Shown: in pieces, positions 34,518 through 43,385 of the stretch
Layout of the letters: each line of letters starts with the position of its first letter
Numbering within the stretch: the first letter of the stretch is position 1
Source: an uncultured Erysipelotrichales bacterium
GTDB taxonomy: Bacteria; Bacillota_I; Bacilli_A; Erysipelotrichales; Coprobacillaceae
NCBI GenBank assembly: GCA_910579135.1
Contig: CAJTTM010000001.1
Location: 62,001 to 126,000 of the forward strand
Direction: 5' to 3'
Length of the DNA: 64,000 nt
The notes under the pieces: generated by a model
Databases searched by the model: none
Told to the model about the DNA's origin: nothing
The model's input: the letters and a program-made list of their open reading frames with translations, nothing else
Position numbers and translations under genes: made by a program

Positions 34518-34543
34518 GTAAATCAAATTTGATTTACCTATTT
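34512..34543 (+). terminator. Bidirectional terminator between the deaminase and rnhC-like gene
   Basis: AAATAGGTAAATCAA (34512-34526) and TTGATTTACCTATTT (34529-34543) form a long stem flanked by A's and T's, serving the two convergent genes. Confidence 0.85.
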
Positions 34544-34546
34544 ATC

Positions 34547-35452
34547 TTATGATTCCGATATGAGTGACTTCACTCTCTTGGTGTTTGTAAAGTTTAACTT
34601 AGCAACCTTGTTTAACATCTTAGGACCATATTTAGTAGCAATTGCAGCAGCAATTGTATCTACATTAGAACTCGAACCTCTTAGTAAATTCATTTTTAAA
34701 CTCTTTGACATATTTCCAAAATACTGCAAATATGCATAACGAGAAAGGATTTCTGCTGCTACTACAGCCATATATTGTTCATCTGCTTTTGCTTCAAACA
34801 TTAAATCCTTTACAACAATCACTTCATTTTTCAAATAATTAAAATATGTTTTTGGAGATACAAATTGTGTAATAACTTTCACCTTTACACTTTGTTTCAC
34901 TTTTTGCATCACATTCACAATAGATTGGTTAAATAGTTTTGCTCTGATATTAGCTTGATTAATACCGCCATTAATCATTTTGTTGTAATGAGAATTATCT
35001 AATATCAACAAACTATAAACCAAACGATCTTTTAAAAGTTTAGCATATTGGACGATTTCTTTCGTAGTTAAGTCCTCAATATTTCCAATCTCTAAACCTT
35101 TAATCCATGTTATATCATCTTCACTAACATAACATGCAACAAAACAAATCGGTCCCAAATAATCGGCTGATCCCGTCTCAGCTGAGCCAATATGATGTAA
35201 TTGATATACATCATTTCCTTGGTTCAAAGAAGCAATTTGTTTCTTTATCTTCTTAGACCAATGTTGTGCTTCTCTTAATGCATTTTGTCCAGTTAACTCA
35301 ACTGTACCATCAACTTTTACACTAATTTCACATCCTATAGTATGTGCCATAAATAAAAGAGTTGGGTCATCACATGGAACCATCTGACTGTCATAAAATT
35401 TCTTCATTTTTTCTAAAGTATTTTCATTGACCTTGAACTTTATTGGTTCCAC
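34547..35452 (-). CDS. RNase HIII-like protein with an eroded active site
   Basis: About 301 residues with the two-domain layout of RNase HIII: an N-terminal TBP-like substrate domain (1-80) and an RNase H fold. Where RNase HIII has GSDEVGTGDYFGP, this protein has GSAETGSADYLGP, so the first catalytic Asp is Ala. The later IDQF strand is ITQF, so a second catalytic Asp is Thr. The Glu next to the first site remains. It probably does not cleave RNA-DNA hybrids. Position beside cvpA and mutS2 matches B. subtilis rnhC, though the orientation is reversed. GTG 35452 is taken as start, behind GAGGTGAT. Confidence 0.8.
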   Translation of the reverse strand: MEPIKFKVNENTLEKMKKFYDSQMVPCDDPTLLFMAHTIGCEISVKVDGTVELTGQNALREAQHWSKKIKKQIASLNQGNDVYQLHHIGSAETGSADYLGPICFVACYVSEDDITWIKGLEIGNIEDLTTKEIVQYAKLLKDRLVYSLLILDNSHYNKMINGGINQANIRAKLFNQSIVNVMQKVKQSVKVKVITQFVSPKTYFNYLKNEVIVVKDLMFEAKADEQYMAVVAAEILSRYAYLQYFGNMSKSLKMNLLRGSSSNVDTIAAAIATKYGPKMLNKVAKLNFTNTKRVKSLISES

Positions 35453-35560
35453 ATTTATCACCTCAATTATATTCTATCATATTTTTTTACTTTTTGACAG
35501 TATAATTTTTAATTGTATGCGAAGTTTTCGTTTTTTTAAATATTCTATATATATATTTAA

Positions 35561-35590
35561 TTGGTTTTTATGATAAAGCTATGCTATAAT
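35561..35590 (+). promoter_or_regulatory. Promoter of cvpA-mutS2-uvrC
   Basis: TTGGTT (35561-35566), 18 bases, TATAAT (35585-35590) with an extended -10 TGC. Confidence 0.7.
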
Positions 35591-35606
35591 AACGAAGGTG
35601 ATAAAT

Positions 35607-36371
35607 ATGTTTGAAATTAATCCAACAACTTTGGATATAGCTATTATTGTTTTTTGTGTTTGTTTTGCTTTAATAGGATATTTTAAAGGTTTTATAAAAA
35701 GAGCATATGATTTATTTGGAATGTTTGTTGTTATATTTTTATCCTATTTTTTAAGTTCTAGGGTTAGTGAAAGTATACAATTAAGTTCAATGCCTTCAGA
35801 TAATCTATTTTTTCCTATTATTAATCGTATAACAGCCTTTTTTATCTTGTTATTTATATTAACAATCATCAAAAAATTCTTAGGTTTTTTTATTAAACCA
35901 TTACTTGATGATATTATCTCAATAACACCTATAACTGAAAAAATAAATAAGTTTTTAGGTCTTCTTTTAAGTATTATAGAATCTATAATTATATCTTATC
36001 TAGCATTACATTTAGTATTAACACCTATAGTTAAAGATGGAGTAAAAGTAATAGAACAAACTAAGGTATCAAAAATAGTTTTAAATATTGTTCCCCAATA
36101 TTCTAATATTCTTATTAATATGCAAGAAAATAATGATTTGTTAAGTGATACTATAATTAATGATACTACTGTTTCTTTATTGTTAGACAGTTATAATGTT
36201 GGTATTATAAATCAGAAACAAATGATAGGATTTATCGAAAATAAATTAAAAAATGAATTATTAGAAGGAAAAATAAATTTAGAAGAGAAAAACAGTACTT
36301 TAATAGAACTTATTCGCTCTTCAAGTTTAACTGAAATTGAAAAAGAAAAAATGATAAATTATTTAAAGTGA
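35607..36371 (+). CDS. CvpA-family membrane protein
   Basis: 254 residues with four membrane helices in the first 140 residues and an extracytoplasmic or cytosolic helical tail of about 110. The opening LDIAIIVFCVCFALIGYFKGFIK with G-x-x-R/K-G resembles CvpA/YshB. The family is linked to colicin V production in E. coli, but its real role is unknown. In B. subtilis yshB sits between rnhC and mutSB, as here (zapA and polX are missing). ATG 35607 follows AAGGTGAT. Confidence 0.8.
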   Translation: MFEINPTTLDIAIIVFCVCFALIGYFKGFIKRAYDLFGMFVVIFLSYFLSSRVSESIQLSSMPSDNLFFPIINRITAFFILLFILTIIKKFLGFFIKPLLDDIISITPITEKINKFLGLLLSIIESIIISYLALHLVLTPIVKDGVKVIEQTKVSKIVLNIVPQYSNILINMQENNDLLSDTIINDTTVSLLLDSYNVGIINQKQMIGFIENKLKNELLEGKINLEEKNSTLIELIRSSSLTEIEKEKMINYLK

Positions 36372-36380
36372 GTGATATTG

Positions 36381-38690
36381 ATGAAAGATAATTATGAAAC
36401 ATTAGAATTTAATATAATAAAAAATAGGATCAAACATTATTCTTCTTCCTCTTTAGCAATCCAAAAAATAGAGAATATGAGTATATTTAAGGATAAAGAA
36501 GATTTAGAGTTAGAATTATCTAAAGTTGAAGAGGCAATGAAATGTATTGATTATTATGGTAAACTTCATTTAGGTGGTTTTGTAGATATTTCTACTTTAT
36601 TAAACAAGGCACGTATTGATGCAGTATTAAATGGGGAAGAACTATATCATATCTTCAATCATTTAGAGTGTATAAAAAGTATTATAGACTATTATAGAAA
36701 TATTGAGTTTGATATTATTTATTTAAAAGATATTTTTGAAGGTGTGATGTTTAATCAATCTCTTTATTTACAAATTCAAAAATGTATCATGCCTGATGGT
36801 TCTATTAGTGATCATGCAAGTTCCACACTTTATCATATTCGAAAAGAAATGAATAATATTCAATTAAGAGTAAGAAAAACAATGGAATCATTAGTTAAGG
36901 GTTCTAAAGATAGTTTATCTATAGATACGCTAACAATGAGAAACGATAGATTAGTATTACCTGTAAAAGCAAGTTATAAAAATCAATTTGGAGGTATTGT
37001 TCATGCACATAGTGCAACTGGACAAACACTTTATATTGAACCTGAGGCAGTTATGGGAATGAATAATCAATTTAATGATTTAAAAATTAAAGAACAAGAA
37101 GAAATATATCGTATTCTTACAAGTTTAACTGTAATGGTTAATGATTTTACTATTCAATTTCAATATAATCAACAATTTTTAACAGATTTAGATTTTGTTT
37201 TTTCTAAAGCTTTATTTGGAGTAGAATATCATTGTCAAAAACCTTTGATTAATGATAATTATCAAACAATGTATTTATCTGAAGCAAGACATCCTCTTAT
37301 TGATCAAAAGAAGGTAGTAAGTAATACAATTCGGATAGATCAACAAAAAATGTTATTAATTACAGGCTCAAATACTGGTGGAAAGAGTGTTTTACTTAAA
37401 ACAGTAGGATTATTATCATTAATGGCACTAACAGGTATGGTCATTCCAATTCATGAAGCTAATATTCCCTTTTTTGATAATATATTTATTGATTTAGGAG
37501 ATGAACAATCTATTGAACAGTCATTATCGACGTTTTCTTCTCATATGAATCGAATTGCATCTATTTTAAAAGAATCAACTTCTCAAAGTTTAATTATTTT
37601 AGATGAAATTGGTTCTGGTACTGATCCAGATGAAGGTGAAAGCTTAGCTCAAGCTATTTTAGAAGAATTGTTAAAGATAGATTGTTATACATTTGCTTCT
37701 ACCCATTATGGTCATTTAAAATCTTTCGCAAAGCTTGATGATAGAATAGCGATTGGTTCGGTTTCTTTTGATGTTGAAACATTAAGACCAACTTATCATT
37801 TACAAATGGATTTGGTGGGTCAATCTTATGCTTTAGAAATTATTTCTCATTTAGGATTTAAAGAGGATTTAATTCAACGTGCTAAAACTATAAAGAAAGA
37901 AAAAATGAGTGAAGCTGAAATTCTTTTAGAAAAATTAGAGAAAGAAAAAGAAGTTATTCTTCATAAAGAAGAAAAGCTTAATGATTTAATGTATGAAAAT
38001 GAAGAATTAAATCAAAAATATACAAAATTAATTGAAAAAATAAAGAAACAAAAAGAACGATTATTAAAAGAAGCCAAGGAAGAAGCTAATCTTATTATAG
38101 AGAGCGCAAGAGAAGATATTGATAAAATTGTAAAAGAATTGAAAAATTCTACTTTAAAAGATCATCAAATTACAGATGCTAAACATCAACTTAAAGAAAT
38201 GAAATACCAAGATGAAATCCCATTAAAAAAACAAGATCATCAATTAAAGAAAGGTGATCATGTTAAAATCGTTAAAATGAATAGAGAGGGTGACATCTTA
38301 GAAATTTTAAAGAAAAATATGATTATGGTTGATATAGGTGGATTATCTGTTAAGTTACATGAAGATGAAGTAATGTATTTACATCCTCAAACCAAAATAA
38401 AGAAAGTAGAAACATCAAAGAGATCAATTAAAATGTCTAAAACTTCTTCTTATGAATTAAATGTTATAGGTAAAAGATACGAAGAGGCAATGAGTATTGT
38501 TGATAAATTCTTAGATGATGCAATTGTACAAGGATATCCACATGTAAGAATTGTTCATGGTATGGGAACAGGTGTTCTTAGAAAAGGAATAAGAAAAATG
38601 TTGGAAAAAAACAAAAATGTTGTTTCATATAGAGATGGTGGTCCAAACGAAGGTGGATTAGGAGCCACTTTAGTGTATTTTGAAAAATGA
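36381..38690 (+). CDS. mutS2: Endonuclease MutS2
   Basis: A MutS paralogue lacking the mismatch-recognition domain, about 769 residues. The ATPase has Walker A ITGSNTGGKS near residue 325 and SLIILDEIGSGTDPDEG. A long coiled coil (about 510-600) leads to a KOW-like segment and a C-terminal Smr nuclease domain with VHGMGTGVLRKGI. Work in B. subtilis ties MutS2 to ribosome-collision rescue, and earlier studies to suppression of recombination. The start at ATG 36381 follows GAGTGAT. Overlaps uvrC by ATGA. Confidence 0.96.
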   Translation: MKDNYETLEFNIIKNRIKHYSSSSLAIQKIENMSIFKDKEDLELELSKVEEAMKCIDYYGKLHLGGFVDISTLLNKARIDAVLNGEELYHIFNHLECIKSIIDYYRNIEFDIIYLKDIFEGVMFNQSLYLQIQKCIMPDGSISDHASSTLYHIRKEMNNIQLRVRKTMESLVKGSKDSLSIDTLTMRNDRLVLPVKASYKNQFGGIVHAHSATGQTLYIEPEAVMGMNNQFNDLKIKEQEEIYRILTSLTVMVNDFTIQFQYNQQFLTDLDFVFSKALFGVEYHCQKPLINDNYQTMYLSEARHPLIDQKKVVSNTIRIDQQKMLLITGSNTGGKSVLLKTVGLLSLMALTGMVIPIHEANIPFFDNIFIDLGDEQSIEQSLSTFSSHMNRIASILKESTSQSLIILDEIGSGTDPDEGESLAQAILEELLKIDCYTFASTHYGHLKSFAKLDDRIAIGSVSFDVETLRPTYHLQMDLVGQSYALEIISHLGFKEDLIQRAKTIKKEKMSEAEILLEKLEKEKEVILHKEEKLNDLMYENEELNQKYTKLIEKIKKQKERLLKEAKEEANLIIESAREDIDKIVKELKNSTLKDHQITDAKHQLKEMKYQDEIPLKKQDHQLKKGDHVKIVKMNREGDILEILKKNMIMVDIGGLSVKLHEDEVMYLHPQTKIKKVETSKRSIKMSKTSSYELNVIGKRYEEAMSIVDKFLDDAIVQGYPHVRIVHGMGTGVLRKGIRKMLEKNKNVVSYRDGGPNEGGLGATLVYFEK

Positions 38691-40456
38691 ATCAACTGAT
38701 AAAAGATAAATTATCCTTACTCCCAATGTCTCCTGGATGTTATTTAATGAAAGATAGTCATAATAATGTTATATATGTCGGAAAAGCTAAAAAATTAAAA
38801 AATAGAGTTAGTTCTTATTTTACTGGGGTTCATAATTATAAAACAACAAAATTAGTAAGTGAAATTGTTGATTTTGATTATATTGTGACTGATAGTGAAA
38901 AGGAAGCTTTGTTATTGGAAATTAATTTAATCAAAGATTATTCACCTCAATATAATATTATGTTTATGGATAATAAGTATTATCCATATATTCAATTGAC
39001 TGATGAAAGACATCCAAAGTTAAAAATTGTAAGAAATGTAAAGCAAAAGAAAAATAAACATTTTGGACCATTTCCTGATGCAACAGCAGCAAGAACAACA
39101 TTTCAATTATTAGGAAGATTATATCCTTTAAGAAAATGTGAATCACTTCCTAAAAAACCATGTTTATATTATTCATTAAATCAGTGTTTAGCACCTTGTA
39201 TTAATGAAGTTGATAAAGAAACATATACTCAAATAAAAAAAGATATTACTAAATTTATGAAAGGTGATGTCAAAGAAAAAATTAATGAATTAGAAAAAAA
39301 GATGTTTGAAGCTAGCGAAAAACTTCTCTTTGAACAAGCTAAAGAATATCGAGATTTAATTCAATCTATTCAATATGTAACTGCAAAACAGCATGTTCAA
39401 TTTAATGATTATGTAGATCGTGATATATTAGGATATTATGCAGATAATGGATATTTAAGTATTCAATTATTCTTTATGCGTTCTGGTAAATTATTAGCAA
39501 GAGATCTTAATTTAGTACCTTTAAGCGATGATGTTGAAGAACATTTACAACAGTTCATTGTTTCATTTTATAATCAAAATACTTTACCTCAAGAATTACT
39601 ATTACCTCAATCAATGGATAAAACATTATTACAAGAAACCCTTGAATGTAAAGTTATAAAACCACAAAAAGGGAACAAACTACAATTAATAGAGATGGCG
39701 TGTAAAAATGCGAAAGAGTCATTAGAAAAAAAATTCTCATTAATGGAAAAAAATAGAGCATCAACAATTGGCGCTATTGAAGAATTAGGACGTTTATTAA
39801 ATATTTCGACACCTCATGTGATTGAATTATTTGATAATTCACATATTCAAGGATCATATAATGTATCTGGTATGGTATGTTATAGAGATGGAGTGCCTTC
39901 TAAAAAAGATTATCGTAAATATAAAATAAAGACAGTGGATGGAGTTGATGACTATGCAAGCATGAAAGAGGTTATTTATCGACGTTATTATCGATTATTG
40001 ATGGAAAGAGGTAATATGCCTGATATGGTTATTGTTGATGGAGGTTTAGGACAAATTCATGCTGCAAAAGAGATTATTGATAGTTTAAATCTTCCAATAG
40101 TAATCTGTGGATTAGCAAAAGATGATAAACATTCAACTGCTATGTTATTAGATTCTTCAGGACAACAAATTCCTATTGATTCTAAAAGCAATTTATTCTT
40201 TCTTTTAACAAGAATGCAAGATGAAGTTCATCGTTATGCAATTACTTTTCATAAAAATACCAGAAATAAATCCATGGTATCATCTTTATTAGATAATGTA
40301 GAAGGAATAGGAGAAAAACGCAAGAAAATGTTATTAAAACATTTTAAGAGTTTAAAAAAGATGAAGGAAGCAACAATTGAAGAACTTCAAGAAGTTCTTC
40401 CTATAAAAGTTGCTGAAGATTTATATAAAGTATTACATAATGATAACAATTCTTAA
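38687..40456 (+). CDS. uvrC: UvrABC excinuclease subunit C
   Basis: A 589-residue dual-incision nuclease of nucleotide excision repair. The GIY-YIG domain is N-terminal (PGCYLMKDSHNNVIYVGKA, residues 15-33), a UvrB-binding UVR motif lies near 205-235, the RNase H-like second nuclease includes ELFDNSHIQG, and helix-hairpin-helix motifs close the protein (VEGIGEKRKKMLLKHF). Length is normal. It is coupled to mutS2, making a small DNA-maintenance operon. Confidence 0.97.
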   Translation: MNQLIKDKLSLLPMSPGCYLMKDSHNNVIYVGKAKKLKNRVSSYFTGVHNYKTTKLVSEIVDFDYIVTDSEKEALLLEINLIKDYSPQYNIMFMDNKYYPYIQLTDERHPKLKIVRNVKQKKNKHFGPFPDATAARTTFQLLGRLYPLRKCESLPKKPCLYYSLNQCLAPCINEVDKETYTQIKKDITKFMKGDVKEKINELEKKMFEASEKLLFEQAKEYRDLIQSIQYVTAKQHVQFNDYVDRDILGYYADNGYLSIQLFFMRSGKLLARDLNLVPLSDDVEEHLQQFIVSFYNQNTLPQELLLPQSMDKTLLQETLECKVIKPQKGNKLQLIEMACKNAKESLEKKFSLMEKNRASTIGAIEELGRLLNISTPHVIELFDNSHIQGSYNVSGMVCYRDGVPSKKDYRKYKIKTVDGVDDYASMKEVIYRRYYRLLMERGNMPDMVIVDGGLGQIHAAKEIIDSLNLPIVICGLAKDDKHSTAMLLDSSGQQIPIDSKSNLFFLLTRMQDEVHRYAITFHKNTRNKSMVSSLLDNVEGIGEKRKKMLLKHFKSLKKMKEATIEELQEVLPIKVAEDLYKVLHNDNNS

Positions 40457-40472
40457 TTTGTTGCATATATTA
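40446..40472 (+). promoter_or_regulatory. Predicted sigma-K promoter of gerE
   Basis: AC (40446-40447), 16 bases, CATATATTA (40464-40472), which matches the sigma-K form AC-N16-CATAnnnTA. It lies over the end of uvrC. The SD AGGGGG begins at 40477. gerE is sigma-K dependent in B. subtilis. Confidence 0.6.
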
Positions 40473-40487
40473 CTTTAGGGGGTATAT

Positions 40488-40691
40488 ATGCAATCTCTAT
40501 TAACTAAAAGAGAAAGAGAGATATTTCATTTATTGATAAATAATTATTCAACGGTAGATATTTCTCAAAAATTAGGTATAAGCGAAAAAACAGTAAGAAA
40601 CCATATTTCTAATGTGATTCAAAAACTTGGAGTTACATCTAGAATACAAGCTGTATTAGAATTATTAAGAATGAAGGAAATTGAATTATAG
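40488..40691 (+). CDS. gerE: GerE, LuxR-type late spore coat regulator
   Basis: A 67-residue stand-alone LuxR/GerE helix-turn-helix protein. Nearly the whole chain follows B. subtilis GerE: LLTKREREIFHLL, then ISEKTVRNHISNVIQKLGV, and AVLELLRMKEIEL at the end. GerE is the last mother-cell regulator; it adjusts sigma-K genes during coat formation. It lies between uvrC and gerM, the same neighbourhood as in B. subtilis, and has a sigma-K-like promoter. The SD is AGGGGG at unusually close range to the predicted transcription start. Confidence 0.95.
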   Translation: MQSLLTKREREIFHLLINNYSTVDISQKLGISEKTVRNHISNVIQKLGVTSRIQAVLELLRMKEIEL

Positions 40692-40758
40692 CAATTTCCT
40701 TCTAATACTTTAAAAATGAATAAAAATGTATTATAATACGCTAGAAAGGGTGAAGTCT

Positions 40759-41907
40759 ATGAAAATTAAGAAATGGCATTTATTTGCTGTTATAATCACT
40801 CTCTTCTGTGTTTCTTTCTTTGTTATTAATTTGAAATTTGATAAGTTTTATAGATTAAATGGAATTAATAATGATAATAGAGTCATAATAGAGGAATATC
40901 TTGATGAAAAAGAACAAGTATATTTAGTTGAAAATCAAATAGATATTGATCAATTTATAAGATTCATTAAATATGATGACTTTCATTTAGAAAATTATCA
41001 GTATTATAATTTATTAGATAAATATACAGATTATAGTCATACTAAAATTATTAGTGTTGGAAATAATCTTGTAGCTAGATTAGAATTTTTATTTAATACG
41101 AATGCATATAGTCATGCTGAACAACTTGTAAAAAATTCTTTAGAACAAGCTTTTTTACATGATGAAAATTTTGATTTTCAATATATCAATATTTATAAAA
41201 ATTTAAAAGATATTTATGGTAAGAATGATTATAGTTATATTGATGATACAATTATATATATCAATAAATTAAAGCTTTATGGTATAACTGAACAGAAAGA
41301 CATAGAAGATAAATTTGAACAATTATCTAAAAGTTATAATCAATCTTCATTAAAAGTATTAATGAGCAAACCATATGATGCTAATGTTGGAATTGTTTAT
41401 AATCCTTATGAATTTACTACAATCGTTAATGATTATACATATATTGGTGAATATTCACCAAGAGAATTAATACTTACGCAAGATATACCAAGAGTAAAAT
41501 ATTCTATGTATTTACAAAAAGACGCCTATAGTGCATTAATCAAAATGTATCAGGCATTAAATGAAAAGTATGATCGTTTCTTATTGGTAGATGCTTACAC
41601 TAGTCCTGAAGCACTAAAAAAAGATAATAAGAAAGTTGGTTATTGTGAAGAACAATTAGGTTTAACGATATGTGTATCTCAAAGAGAGTTAGCATATAAA
41701 CAATTTGATGAAACAGAAATGTCAAAATGGCTACAACAACATGCTCATGAATATGGTTTTGTGTTAAGATATCCAAAGCGTAAAGCTTCTGTTACAAATC
41801 ATTCTTATGATGCTCATATGTATCGTTATGTTGGAAAATCTCTAGCAAAAACTTTATATGAATCACAATTAACACTAGAAGAATATACTGAACAAAAAAA
41901 GTTATAA
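40759..41907 (+). CDS. VanY-like membrane protein lacking the zinc ligands
   Basis: A 382-residue protein with one N-terminal membrane helix (about 6-25), a helical stalk (about 60-210) and a C-terminal domain recognisably of the VanY D,D-carboxypeptidase fold: WLQQHAHEYGFVLRYPKRK near 325-343 and YRYVG near 355. The zinc ligands are gone. SEHxxGLxxD reads CEEQLGLTIC, giving Glu298 and Cys305 for His and Asp, and EPWHxRYVG reads DAHMYRYVG, giving Met354 for His. It is likely a non-catalytic, peptidoglycan-related protein. It sits between gerE and gerM. ATG 40759 follows AAAGGGTGAAG; TATAAT at 40732 is a probable -10. Confidence 0.75.
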   Translation: MKIKKWHLFAVIITLFCVSFFVINLKFDKFYRLNGINNDNRVIIEEYLDEKEQVYLVENQIDIDQFIRFIKYDDFHLENYQYYNLLDKYTDYSHTKIISVGNNLVARLEFLFNTNAYSHAEQLVKNSLEQAFLHDENFDFQYINIYKNLKDIYGKNDYSYIDDTIIYINKLKLYGITEQKDIEDKFEQLSKSYNQSSLKVLMSKPYDANVGIVYNPYEFTTIVNDYTYIGEYSPRELILTQDIPRVKYSMYLQKDAYSALIKMYQALNEKYDRFLLVDAYTSPEALKKDNKKVGYCEEQLGLTICVSQRELAYKQFDETEMSKWLQQHAHEYGFVLRYPKRKASVTNHSYDAHMYRYVGKSLAKTLYESQLTLEEYTEQKKL

Positions 41908-41915
41908 CAATCGTT

Positions 41916-41941
41916 ATAATTATTTTGTTTTCCCATATAAT
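41916..41941 (+). promoter_or_regulatory. Predicted sigma-E promoter of gerM
   Basis: ATAAT (41916-41920), 13 bases, CATATAAT (41934-41941): one mismatch in each element to the sigma-E consensus. SD GAGGTGG begins at 41947, after 5 bases. gerM belongs to the sigma-E regulon in B. subtilis. Confidence 0.6.
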
Positions 41942-41958
41942 TTCTTGAGGTGGATTTT

Positions 41959-42840
41959 ATGAGGAGAAACATATTAGTTATTAGTTTTTTATTAGCTTGT
42001 ATAATGATTGCAGGTATGAATTATTTTGTTAATGATGAAGAAGAGGTAAATGATTATTATTTAAAAACTGTTGTATATAAAGACAGTAGTGGGACACTTA
42101 TTCCAGTTTCTCTTAACTTTTATAATAATATGGATATCGAAGAAGAAGTTTTAAACAGGGTCGATATGATGAAATCAAATGAATTTCAAGAAGAAGGATT
42201 ATATCCTTTATTAAGTCATAATTTACAAGTAAATCATGTTGACTTAGACCATTCTATATTGACTATTGATTTTAATGACGAACTTTATGCAAATCATAAT
42301 GCTTTAGATATTATTGAGGCTTTAACATATACATTATGTGATTATAAAGAAGTTAATGAATTAAAATTACAAATAAATGGTAAAGAAATCCATTCCATTC
42401 CAAATAGTAATATTGTGGTAAGTTCTCTTACCAATCAGATTGGTTTAAATAACTTTCAAAAAACAACGAATCATTTACATCATACTTATCCAGTTATGAT
42501 TTATAATATAAAAACAATAAAAAATCACGATTATTATGTACCAACAACTACAAGAATTAATGAAAAGCAATCTTTAAAACAACAAATTCAAACAATAATT
42601 AGTTATATTGATCCAAATATTATATGTCAAGATGCTAAAATGAATAATGGGAATTTGAAGGTTACTTTAAATTCAAATGCATTATTAGATGACGGAACAA
42701 TAGATAAAGAAGTATTAGAATTAATGAATTTAAGTTTATCATCAATCAATCATGTTAATAAAGTGAGTTTTATTGTAGATAATGAAGTTATTGTGAGTGA
42801 ATCTGTTTCATTAATCCGATTTAATTATATAAAAATATAG
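41959..42840 (+). CDS. gerM: GerM-like spore germination/cortex protein
   Basis: A 293-residue protein with an N-terminal membrane or lipoprotein-type segment (MRRNILVISFLLACIMIAG, with Cys at residue 16) and two GerMN domains at about 35-155 and 165-290. Domain one contains VNHVDLDHSILTIDFND and EALTYTLCDYKEVNELKLQING; domain two repeats the layout. GerMN domains support cortex synthesis and germination. ATG 41959 follows GAGGTGG. The order gerE, gerM, phosphoesterase matches B. subtilis gerE-racE-gerM-rph-ysnA-ysnB with genes lost. Confidence 0.88.
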   Translation: MRRNILVISFLLACIMIAGMNYFVNDEEEVNDYYLKTVVYKDSSGTLIPVSLNFYNNMDIEEEVLNRVDMMKSNEFQEEGLYPLLSHNLQVNHVDLDHSILTIDFNDELYANHNALDIIEALTYTLCDYKEVNELKLQINGKEIHSIPNSNIVVSSLTNQIGLNNFQKTTNHLHHTYPVMIYNIKTIKNHDYYVPTTTRINEKQSLKQQIQTIISYIDPNIICQDAKMNNGNLKVTLNSNALLDDGTIDKEVLELMNLSLSSINHVNKVSFIVDNEVIVSESVSLIRFNYIKI

Positions 42841-42881
42841 ATTATAACATAAAATTTTGCTATAATGTCTATGGTGATGAT

Positions 42882-43358
42882 ATGAAAAAAATAGTAGTTA
42901 TGTCTGATAATCATGGATATCAGGATAGTATAAAACAAGTATATGAATTAGAAAGTGATGCAGATTATTATATTCATTGTGGTGATAGTGAAACTCATAG
43001 AAGTCAAGATTTAAATGGTTGGATATGTGTGAGTGGTAATAATGATTGGGGTCTTGATTTACCAAGACAATCTATTCTAGAAATAGAAGGATTAAAATGC
43101 TTGATTACTCATGGGCAATTTTTTGGCTATTTTAATAAAGAAGTTAAAATGAAAGAATTGTTAGAACAAAATGATTGCACTGTTCTTTTTTCTGGACATA
43201 CTCATATGCCTTCTATTGAAGAGGAAGATGGATATATATTTATTAATCCTGGTTCTACAAATTTACCTAGAGGTGGCAGTCATCCAAGTTATGCAGTTGT
43301 ATATATTGATAAAGGAAAATTAACTGCTGAAATCAAAAAATTTAAAATGAAGTATTAA
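42882..43358 (+). CDS. YfcE/YsnB-type metallophosphoesterase
   Basis: 158 residues of the calcineurin-like phosphodiesterase family (MJ0936 group). Metal motifs are MSDNHGYQDS (D-x-H), HCGDSE (G-D), VSGNNDW (G-N-N/H-D), ITHGQFFG (H) and SGHTHMP (G-H-x-H), all intact. The natural substrate is unknown. A TATAAT with TGC extension (42858-42866) is its likely promoter. SD is GGTGATG. Confidence 0.93.
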   Translation: MKKIVVMSDNHGYQDSIKQVYELESDADYYIHCGDSETHRSQDLNGWICVSGNNDWGLDLPRQSILEIEGLKCLITHGQFFGYFNKEVKMKELLEQNDCTVLFSGHTHMPSIEEEDGYIFINPGSTNLPRGGSHPSYAVVYIDKGKLTAEIKKFKMKY

Positions 43359-43385
43359 AAAAATGCGAATTCATTTCGCATTTTT
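43359..43385 (+). terminator. Bidirectional terminator between phosphoesterase and lctP
   Basis: AAAAATGCGAA (43359-43369), TTCAT loop, TTCGCATTTTT (43375-43385). Confidence 0.88.

Noticed and set aside
40464..40472. A sigma-A promoter for gerE
   Set aside because: No TATAAT with a proper -35 is found near; the sigma-K pattern fits better, though its closeness to the SD keeps confidence moderate.
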